The position numbers and the translations under genes are program-made. Below the pieces are notes generated by a model that was given only the letters and a program-made list of their open reading frames with translations, was not told the DNA's origin and searched no databases. DNA of 6,672 nucleotides from Candidatus Izemoplasma sp. (GTDB lineage: Bacteria > Bacillota_I > Bacilli_A > Izemoplasmatales > Izemoplasmataceae): contig SLFZ01000096.1 of assembly GCA_007123975.1 (NCBI GenBank), forward strand, positions 1-6,672, in the 5' to 3' direction. Below are positions 1-5,997 of this stretch, one piece after another (positions within the stretch are counted from its first letter, which is position 1; each line of letters begins with the position of its first letter).

Positions 1-650
1 CCGTCAACGGCGCAGATGCTCGCGCCATTGCCGATGTGCAAGACGATGGTTTTGAGTCCTTTGATGTCTTTGTTTAACATCACGGCGACGCGTTGCGAGA
101 CGTATTTATGGCTGGTGCCATGGAAGCCGTACTTCCGTACGCCGTACTTTTCGTACCAATCGTATGGCGTCGAGTACATGTAGGCGTCTTCCTTCATGGT
201 TTGGTGGAACGCGGTGTCAAAGACGGCCACCATCGGAGCGCTTGGCAGCGCTTTTTCAAACGCGCGAATGCCCGTCAAGTTCGCTGGGTTGTGAAGCGGC
301 GCGAGGTCGCTGACGTCGGCGATGGCTTCGATGACTTCATCGTCGATTAAGACAGAGTCACTGAACTTCTCTCCACCATGGACGACGCGGTGTCCAACGC
401 CTTTGATGTCGGCGATTTCGTTGACGATTTTCAACTCGATGAGTTGCTTTAGAAGCATCTCGACGGCGACGGTGTGGTCGGGAATCTCAAGCGTTTCTGA
501 GTGTTTTTCACCGTTCACTTTGATCGTGAAAACGGCGTTTGGCAAACCGATGCGTTCGACGATGCCGCTGGCGACGACTTGTTCGTCGGGCATCTCCAGC
601 AATTGGAATTTAAGCGAAGAACTTCCTGCGTTGACAGCCATGATTTTCAT
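1..650 (-). CDS. ackA: Acetate kinase, N-terminal 216 residues (3' end beyond left edge)
   Basis: Cytosolic acetate kinase, which interconverts acetate plus ATP and acetyl phosphate plus ADP in the Pta-AckA pathway. The visible 216 codons are about half of the usual ~400 residues; the rest is off the left edge. Reading leftward from ATG at 650, family motifs appear in order: NAGSSSLKF at residues 7-15 (N7 is the known active-site Asn), GHRVVHGGEKF at 86-96, APLHNPAN at 117-124, VFDTAFH at 143-149, YGFHGTSH at 174-181 and HIGNGAS at 205-211. The start at 650 is preferred because AGAGGT (660-665 on the minus strand) lies 9 nt upstream; an in-frame ATG at 641 would remove the first three residues. 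The start overlaps the ytxK stop as ATGA, so translation is probably coupled to ytxK. No defect is visible in the part present. Identity is very secure. Confidence 0.97.
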   Translation of the reverse strand, partial: MKIMAVNAGSSSLKFQLLEMPDEQVVASGIVERIGLPNAVFTIKVNGEKHSETLEIPDHTVAVEMLLKQLIELKIVNEIADIKGVGHRVVHGGEKFSDSVLIDDEVIEAIADVSDLAPLHNPANLTGIRAFEKALPSAPMVAVFDTAFHQTMKEDAYMYSTPYDWYEKYGVRKYGFHGTSHKYVSQRVAVMLNKDIKGLKTIVLHIGNGASICAVD

Positions 651-1594
651 TGTACATCTACCTCTTTCTTTTGAAACCATTGATTCATCTTGATAAGCGC
701 TTTCTGGAAGGCTTCCTCATCGCTAAAGGGCGGAAGGTCAACCAGGAGGAAATCATCGACGGTTTCGTCATTATCAACTTTCTTTTTTACAATAAGCACG
801 CTTTTCGGATGGGTTGTGAACATGCCTTCATCAAGTTTCACAAGGCCGAAAAGGTGCGCTTTTTCCATGAGTTTGTCGCGGAAGAGTTTGTGTTTCTTCT
901 GCGCGAAGAAATCGTTCTCGACAAGGGCGATGAAGTAGCCGCCTTCCCGCAAGTGATCAAGATGGTGCAACATCACCGGGTAGGGGAAATAGCCAAGCGG
1001 GTCATCGAGTTTGTGCGGTGGGAAGTCGGTGACGATGAGGTCGAAAGGTCCGCCTTCGTAAGTCACCGTGTTTTGGTGGAAGACTTGATTTTTAAGGTCC
1101 ATTGCATCGCAAAGGTTGCGGGCGATGGTGCACATCAACCAGTCGTCGTCGGTGCCGATGACTTGCATCGGTTCGTTGAGGTGGTTTGCCATCGTGACGA
1201 CGAGGTTCGCCGTGCCAATCAGCGGGTCGAACACCGTCTTTGGTTTCTCGTTGGGATAAAGGCGATCGACGAGGTAGCTGAAAAACATGCCAATCGTGTC
1301 GGGCGTCATCTGGGCGTTGGTGATCTGCGCGTCTTTAAATCCTTTCAGCAACGCGAGTTGAACCGCCTTGCGCACCGTCTCTTTTTCAAAGGTGCGGTCG
1401 ATGACGTCGCGCCTCGCCTCGGCGTACACCGCGAGGAGGGCGTCGTCGATGTCGCGCTCTACCACTTCATCCAGCAAATAATCAAGGGCGTCATTGACAC
1501 CCTCGAGGTACGTGATGCCCAGTGCATCTTTGGCGGCGCCGGCAACGGCGTCGATGTATGCGTAGAACGCTTCCACGTCGGTGGTTTTCGACAT
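647..1594 (-). CDS. ytxK: YtxK/ComYH-like class I SAM-dependent methyltransferase
   Basis: Protein of 315 residues, close to the ~330 of Bacillus YtxK. An N-terminal helical region is followed by an N6-adenine methylase-like Rossmann domain. The SAM-binding motif I is DPLIGTANL at 123-131, and a motif IV-like DFPPH starts at 190. It is followed by GGYFIALVEN and a C-terminal segment ending in a KKK-containing strand region typical of the family. The target is unknown; streptococcal relatives (ComYH) are needed for transformation and also sit just before ackA. That gene order is a main reason for the name. ATG at 1594 is chosen over the in-frame GTG at 1621 because the probable transcript starts near 1605, and GGTGAT (1599-1604) can pair with the 16S 3' end, although it lies only 4 nt from the ATG. 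The TGA stop overlaps the ackA start. Motif IV departs from the usual (N/D)PP(Y/F), so catalytic activity is uncertain. Confidence 0.88.
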   Translation of the reverse strand: MSKTTDVEAFYAYIDAVAGAAKDALGITYLEGVNDALDYLLDEVVERDIDDALLAVYAEARRDVIDRTFEKETVRKAVQLALLKGFKDAQITNAQMTPDTIGMFFSYLVDRLYPNEKPKTVFDPLIGTANLVVTMANHLNEPMQVIGTDDDWLMCTIARNLCDAMDLKNQVFHQNTVTYEGGPFDLIVTDFPPHKLDDPLGYFPYPVMLHHLDHLREGGYFIALVENDFFAQKKHKLFRDKLMEKAHLFGLVKLDEGMFTTHPKSVLIVKKKVDNDETVDDFLLVDLPPFSDEEAFQKALIKMNQWFQKKEVDVQ

Positions 1595-1611
1595 CGTTAT
1601 CACCACAAGCC

Positions 1612-1640
1612 ATTTTACCACAAACCCCCGTTGATGTCCA
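1612..1640 (-). promoter_or_regulatory. SigA-type promoter for ytxK-ackA
   Basis: Read on the minus strand: -35 TGGACA (1640-1635, 5 of 6 to TTGACA), a 17-bp spacer, and an extended -10 TGG-TAAAAT (TAAAAT at 1617-1612). The start of transcription would be near 1605, leaving an ~11-nt leader before the ytxK ATG at 1594. Both boxes, the spacing and the TGn extension agree, so this is a good candidate. It is predicted from sequence only. Confidence 0.7.
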
Positions 1641-1669
1641 CGTTTTTAGGGGGCTTTGAGCCTTCTTTA

Positions 1670-1698
1670 TCGACAAAGGTGGCGGCCTTTGGTATGAT
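1670..1698 (+). promoter_or_regulatory. SigA-type promoter for yidD-peroxiredoxin
   Basis: -35 TCGACA (1670-1675, 5 of 6), a 17-bp spacer, and an extended -10 TGG-TATGAT (TATGAT at 1693-1698, 5 of 6). Transcription would begin near 1705, at the Shine-Dalgarno GAGGAGG (1705-1711), giving a leader of only about 13 nt. It is back to back with the ytxK promoter, with 29 bp between the two -35 boxes. The spacer holds an inverted repeat that could be an operator. Confidence 0.7.
1674..1691. repeat. Inverted repeat in the yidD promoter spacer, candidate operator
   Basis: Perfect 6-bp arms CAAAGG and CCTTTG separated by TGGCGG. The repeat begins at the next-to-last base of the -35 box and ends two bases before the -10 box, so a protein bound here would sit where RNA polymerase binds. 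No regulator gene is visible nearby, and the site does not match an operator I recognise. A role in control is inference from position and symmetry. Confidence 0.4.
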
Positions 1699-1717
1699 TG
1701 ATGTGAGGAGGGTCGCC

Positions 1718-2395
1718 ATGCGGAAAATCGCGATTCGGTTTATCGAATGGTACCAACGTGTGACGCGCGGAAGGGCGCCAACGTGTCGGTACCGACCAAC
1801 CTGCAGCAACTACGCCAAAGAAGCGTTTCAGACGCGTTCTTTTCCGGTTGCGCTCTGGTTGTCCTTAACGCGCATCATCCGCTGCAATCCCCTCAGCAAA
1901 GGCGGCTACGACCCCGTGCCGCGAAAACATCGTCTAAAGGAGCCTAAAACCATGGATTACCTCGACATCGAACTCGAAGCACAGGATGAGAAAACCCACA
2001 AACTACGGGACTACCTCGGTCAAAAAATTGTGCTGTATTTTTACCCCAAAGATAACACCAGCGGTTGCACCCTCGAAGCCAAAGCCTTCACCGACGCCAA
2101 GGACGAGTTTATCAAACGCGGCGCCGTCGTCATCGGCGTCAGCAAAGACAGCGCGAAGTCGCACCAAAACTTTTGCGCCAAACACGACCTCGATTTGATT
2201 CTCTTAAGCGACCCGGAAGGGAAACTCATCGAGGCGTTTGACGTCTGGAAACAGAAGAAAATGTACGGTAAATCGTTCTTCGGCATCGAACGCAGCACGT
2301 TTATTCTTGATGAGGAAGGAAAAACCATCAAATCTTTCCGCAAAGTCAAGGTCAAAGACCATGCGGCGGAGGTCATCGAAGCCCTCGAAGCGTAA
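1718..2395 (+). CDS. yidD: YidD domain continuous in frame with a Bcp/PrxQ peroxiredoxin (225-aa potential fusion)
   Basis: Residues 1-78 are a complete YidD protein (relatives are about 70-85 residues). They show an N-terminal amphipathic, basic helix, the CRYRPTCSNYAKEA signature at 23-36, and RCNPLSKGGYDPVP at 55-68. YidD is a small membrane-associated factor that helps YidC-type insertion of inner-membrane proteins. The start is well set by GAGGAGG (1705-1711) 6 nt upstream of ATG; an in-frame ATG at 1694 lies inside the -10 box and is unlikely. No stop follows GGYDPVP. The frame continues through a 10-residue tail rich in Lys and Arg into ATG 1952 and a complete peroxiredoxin (residues 79-225), while both other frames have TAA just before that ATG (1935-1937 and 1945-1947). 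Whether the cell makes the fusion, or the frame reflects a one-base sequence error or a lost stop, cannot be decided here. The YidD identity is secure; the fusion product is uncertain. Confidence 0.8.
   Translation: MRKIAIRFIEWYQRVTRGRAPTCRYRPTCSNYAKEAFQTRSFPVALWLSLTRIIRCNPLSKGGYDPVPRKHRLKEPKTMDYLDIELEAQDEKTHKLRDYLGQKIVLYFYPKDNTSGCTLEAKAFTDAKDEFIKRGAVVIGVSKDSAKSHQNFCAKHDLDLILLSDPEGKLIEAFDVWKQKKMYGKSFFGIERSTFILDEEGKTIKSFRKVKVKDHAAEVIEALEA
1936..1942 (+). promoter_or_regulatory. Internal ribosome binding site for the peroxiredoxin start
   Basis: AAAGGAG lies 9 nt upstream of ATG 1952, inside the continuous yidD frame. It is as good as the Shine-Dalgarno sequences of the other genes here, so the peroxiredoxin is probably also initiated on its own. 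This favours an ancestral two-gene arrangement in which the yidD stop is missing. Confidence 0.7.
1952..2395 (+). CDS. bcp: Thiol peroxidase of the Bcp/PrxQ peroxiredoxin family
   Basis: A 147-residue protein from the internal start, matching the ~150 residues usual for Bcp. It reduces H2O2 and organic hydroperoxides in the cytosol, using thioredoxin-type donors. The active-site PxxxTxxC motif is P32-K-D-N-T36-S-G-C39, with C39 as peroxidatic Cys; the common TPGCT reads TSGCT here. The conserved Arg lies in FGIERSTFILDEEG near the C-terminal third. The resolving Cys found five residues on in many Bcp proteins is replaced (CTLEAK), but C75 is 36 residues after C39, the spacing I recall for Cys48-Cys84 of Xanthomonas campestris Bcp, so an atypical 2-Cys mechanism is likely. 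Internal RBS AAAGGAG supports this start; the same frame is also open upstream to yidD. The stop codon lies in the terminator stem. Confidence 0.93.
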   Translation: MDYLDIELEAQDEKTHKLRDYLGQKIVLYFYPKDNTSGCTLEAKAFTDAKDEFIKRGAVVIGVSKDSAKSHQNFCAKHDLDLILLSDPEGKLIEAFDVWKQKKMYGKSFFGIERSTFILDEEGKTIKSFRKVKVKDHAAEVIEALEA

Positions 2396-2417
2396 ATCGC
2401 TTTACGCTTTTTCTTTT
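2388..2417 (+). terminator. Rho-independent terminator after the peroxiredoxin gene
   Basis: Perfect 9-bp stem AAGCGTAAA / TTTACGCTT (2388-2396 and 2401-2409) with a TCGC loop, followed by a T-rich tail (2408-2417, one C). The stop codon TAA (2393-2395) is part of the ascending arm. It would separate the yidD-bcp transcript from the metK operon. Confidence 0.88.
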
Positions 2418-2426
2418 CCCCGTCTT

Positions 2427-2475
2427 TTGTTTACATATACTATACTATTATATTAAAAATACTGTTATATTTTTC
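2427..2475 (+). promoter_or_regulatory. AT-rich tract upstream of metK: UP-like element or second promoter
   Basis: Almost pure A/T run with TATACTA-like repeats in otherwise GC-rich DNA. It lies just upstream of the main metK -35 box, where an UP element would contact RNA polymerase alpha subunits. It also contains possible boxes of its own, for example TTGTTT (2427-2432) and TATATT (2449-2454) with a 16-bp spacer, or TTTACA (2430-2435) and TTAAAA (2453-2458) with 17 bp. Such boxes occur by chance in AT-rich DNA, so a second promoter is only possible. Confidence 0.4.
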
Positions 2476-2503
2476 TTGCGTTTTAAAGCGCATCTGATAC
2501 AAT
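2476..2503 (+). promoter_or_regulatory. Probable promoter of the metK-speD-speA-speE operon
   Basis: Extended -10 TGA-TACAAT (TACAAT at 2498-2503, 5 of 6) with a weak -35 TTGCGT (2476-2481) 16 bp upstream. The TGn extension and the AT-rich DNA above it could compensate for the poor -35. Transcription would start near 2510, giving a leader of about 27 nt, too short for a riboswitch. Confidence 0.6.
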
Positions 2504-2509
2504 AGTATC
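2496..2509. repeat. GATAC-N4-GTATC dyad over the metK -10 box
   Basis: Perfect 5-bp inverted repeat with an AATA centre covering the -10 box and reaching almost to the predicted transcription start. GCAT and ATGC (2490-2493, 2513-2516) flank it as an outer, slightly uneven pair of arms. Position suggests a repressor site; no regulator is identified, and a 5-bp dyad can arise by chance. Confidence 0.35.
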
Positions 2510-2536
2510 GACTATGCACCAGAAAGGAACGATACC

Positions 2537-3709
<1,173 letters not shown>

Positions 3710-3719
3710 GAGGCTATCC

Positions 3720-4529
3720 ATGGAAAAACCAAAACTCGCCTTATACGGCTTTAACAACCTCACCAAATCGCTTTCTTTTAACATCTACGACGTCTGCATC
3801 ACCGAAACCAAAGCCGAGCGTGAAGCCTACATCGAATACATCGATGAGGTCTACAACTCCAAGCGCCTGACCGAAATCTTAGAATCCGTGACCAAACGCA
3901 TCGGCGCCAACATCCTTAACATCTCCAAACAAGATTACGAACCCCAAGGGGCGAGCGTCACGATTTTAATCAGCGAAGAAGAAGTTCCTGTGCACGCGAT
4001 TGACGATTCATGCAACCGCGGTGTCTTAAGCCCGACCAACCACACCGTGGTCGGCCACCTCGACAAATCCCACATCACCGTGCATTCGTATCCTGAAAGC
4101 CACCCCGAAAAAGGGATTTCCACGTTCCGTGTCGATATCGATGTCTCGACCTGCGGTGAAATTTCCCCGCTAAACGCCCTTGACATCCTCATCGGCAGTT
4201 TTGACTCGGACATCATCACCATCGACTACCGCGTCCGCGGATTCACCCGCCTCGCCAACGGCCAAAAAGTCTTTATCGACCACGAAATTGACACGATCCA
4301 GGACTACATCGACGACGCCACGGTGAAACGCTACAAAATGATCGACGTTAACATCTACCAAGAAAACATCTTCCACACCAAGATGATGCTCAAAGAACTC
4401 AACCTTGACAACTACCTCTTCGGCAAAAACAAAGACGAACTCCAACCGCGTCGACAAGAGAGCCTGCTCAACAGCCTCAAACGCGAAATGAAAGAAATCT
4501 ACTACGGAATGAACCTCTATGAAAAATAA
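3720..4529 (+). CDS. speD: S-adenosylmethionine decarboxylase proenzyme, E. coli-type
   Basis: Pyruvoyl enzyme that decarboxylates S-adenosylmethionine to give the aminopropyl donor for spermidine. At 269 residues it is the long E. coli-type form (264 residues in E. coli), not the ~125-residue form of Bacillus. It follows the E. coli protein almost along its full length: YGFNNLTKSLSF at 9-20, GANILNISKQDYEPQGASVTIL at 62-83, HLDKSH at 113-118, HSYPESHPE at 122-130, STCGEISPL at 143-151, and VNIYQENIFHTKM near the C-terminus. Self-cleavage is expected between K116 and S117, with S117 becoming the pyruvoyl group. C145 corresponds to the catalytic Cys140 of E. coli. The start has an ideal AGGAGG (3708-3713) 6 nt upstream. 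The end overlaps speA by 11 nt. No truncation or lost key residue is seen. Confidence 0.97.
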   Translation: MEKPKLALYGFNNLTKSLSFNIYDVCITETKAEREAYIEYIDEVYNSKRLTEILESVTKRIGANILNISKQDYEPQGASVTILISEEEVPVHAIDDSCNRGVLSPTNHTVVGHLDKSHITVHSYPESHPEKGISTFRVDIDVSTCGEISPLNALDILIGSFDSDIITIDYRVRGFTRLANGQKVFIDHEIDTIQDYIDDATVKRYKMIDVNIYQENIFHTKMMLKELNLDNYLFGKNKDELQPRRQESLLNSLKREMKEIYYGMNLYEK

Positions 4530-5985
4530 CCAAGACGCCGCGCCGCTTTTCAACGCCTTAGTGAACTACGGGCTAAAAAGCGGCGCCACGCCTTTTGACG
4601 TGCCGGGACACAAGTTTGGCAAAGCAATCCCGCAGGCGTTTAAAGACGCGGTCGGCGAAAACATTTTCAAACTTGACGTCAACAGCATGAAAGAACTTGA
4701 TTCGCTGTCGAACCCGATTGGCGTCATCGCTGAGGCCGAACAGCTCGCCGCCGAGCTCTTCGGTGCTGAGAACGCCTTCTTCTTAGTCAACGGCTCAACA
4801 AGCGGCGTCCAGCAGATGATTCTGTCGGTCTGCGGCGACCACGACAAGCTCATCATGCCTCGTAACGCCCACAAATCGACCTACAATGCGCTCGTGCTTT
4901 CAGGGGCCCACCCAGTCTACTTAGAGCCCCACAACGACGACGAAAGCGGCGTCTCCATGGGTGTGACGCTTCAGTCGGTAAAACAGGCGCTGGACATGCA
5001 TCCTGACGCCAAAGCGCTCTTCCTTTTGCATCCGACGTATTTTGGCTACACGCAAAGCCTCAAAGCGATTATCGACCTCGCGCACCGCCGCAATGTGCCG
5101 GTGCTCGTCGACCAGTCCCACGGCAGCCATTTCTCACTGCACGAGGCGTTTCCACCTTCGGCGATGGCCCTTGGCGCCGACATGGCGACCATAAGCATGC
5201 ACAAAACGGGCGGTTCACTGACGCAAAGTTCAATTCTCCTGCATCAAGGCACGCGCATTAAAAAAAGTTACGTACGTTCCACCATCAACGTCTTCCAAAC
5301 CTCAAGCGCAAGCTACTTGTTGCTGGCATCGCTTGACATCGCACGAAGACAACTCGCCTTAGAAGGCCAAGAACGCTTCACCACATTGCTCGACCAAGTG
5401 AACGCGGTCCGCTCGCGCATCGCCGCTTTGCCGGGCCTTGAAGTGCTTGGCACCGAGCGCTTAAACGGCGATTCTGCGTTTCGTTTTGACCCGACCAAAA
5501 TCACCGTCGACGTCAGCGCCTATGGCGTCAGTGGATTCAAAGCCTACGATTACTTCAAGGCCAACCACAACGTGCAACTTGAACTTGGCGAGTCCCACGT
5601 CGTGCTGGCCGTCGCCGCCATCGGCGACGACGAGGAGGCCTTTGAACGTCTGTACCAAGCATGCAAAGGTTTCACCAACGATTTCACGTTAAACCACAAA
5701 ACCACACCGAGAAAGATCGGCGTGCACATGCCGGAGATGGTCTACACACCACGCAACGCCTTCTTCTTGCCCAGTGCTTTGGTAAAACTCGAACAAAGCG
5801 AAGGCTTAATCTCCGCCGACAGCATCATGGTCTACCCACCGGGTGTGCCGCTCGTCGTCCCCGGCGAACGCGTCACCGCCCGTACCATTCAAGATTACCG
5901 CTTCTTAGAACAAGAAGGCAACGTGCTCATCGGTGCACACCAACGCGACGATGGCATCTACATTAACGTACTAGCCTCAGCGTAA
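4519..5985 (+). CDS. speA: Orn/Lys/Arg decarboxylase of the Bacillus SpeA type (probable arginine decarboxylase)
   Basis: PLP-dependent, aspartate-aminotransferase-fold decarboxylase of 488 residues, about the size of Bacillus SpeA (~490). It lacks the N-terminal receiver-like domain of the larger E. coli enzymes. Visible: PFDVPGHKFGK at 25-35, NGSTSG at 91-96 (PLP phosphate region), PRNAHKS at 114-120 (aromatic/His region over PLP), VDQSHGSHF from 197 with D198 placed to bind the PLP pyridine nitrogen, SMHKTGG with PLP-binding K229, and a C-terminal domain with MVYPPGVPLVVPGE. The family reads DEAHG where this one has DQSHG. Context points to polyamine synthesis, but arginine, ornithine and lysine cannot be told apart by eye; no agmatinase gene is in the window. 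ATG 4519 overlaps the end of speD and has only a weak GGA (4506-4508), so translation is probably coupled to speD. Confidence 0.9.
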   Translation: MKNNQDAAPLFNALVNYGLKSGATPFDVPGHKFGKAIPQAFKDAVGENIFKLDVNSMKELDSLSNPIGVIAEAEQLAAELFGAENAFFLVNGSTSGVQQMILSVCGDHDKLIMPRNAHKSTYNALVLSGAHPVYLEPHNDDESGVSMGVTLQSVKQALDMHPDAKALFLLHPTYFGYTQSLKAIIDLAHRRNVPVLVDQSHGSHFSLHEAFPPSAMALGADMATISMHKTGGSLTQSSILLHQGTRIKKSYVRSTINVFQTSSASYLLLASLDIARRQLALEGQERFTTLLDQVNAVRSRIAALPGLEVLGTERLNGDSAFRFDPTKITVDVSAYGVSGFKAYDYFKANHNVQLELGESHVVLAVAAIGDDEEAFERLYQACKGFTNDFTLNHKTTPRKIGVHMPEMVYTPRNAFFLPSALVKLEQSEGLISADSIMVYPPGVPLVVPGERVTARTIQDYRFLEQEGNVLIGAHQRDDGIYINVLASA

Positions 5986-5997
5986 AAGGAGGAACCC

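Noticed and set aside
125..180. Clustered GTAC repeats on the minus strand of ackA.
   Set aside because: They encode the Tyr-rich conserved KYGVRKYGFHG region; the repetition comes from Tyr-Gly codons, not from a repeat element.
93..693. Plus-strand open frames opposite ackA.
   Set aside because: They are antisense to strongly conserved acetate kinase motifs and have no convincing RBS or family features.
1595..1621. GTG at 1621 as the ytxK start (nine extra residues).
   Set aside because: It lies upstream of the predicted transcription start, overlaps the promoter, and has no well-spaced Shine-Dalgarno; ATG 1594 begins the family-like sequence.
1619..1655. CCCCC...GGGGG pair as a terminator in the divergent gap.
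   Set aside because: Arms are only about 5 bp with a ~19-nt loop and no proper U-tract, and no gene ends into it from either side; it overlaps the ytxK promoter.
650..1717. Long plus-strand open frame antisense to ytxK and joined in frame to yidD.
   Set aside because: Its translation has no family resemblance, it lies wholly opposite a well-supported gene, and the yidD promoter and RBS lie inside it. It is the usual open shadow frame of a gene with C-ending codons.
4170..4553. Minus-strand frame of 127 codons opposite speD.
   Set aside because: Val/Asp/Glu-rich shadow of speD codons with no start signal and no known domain.
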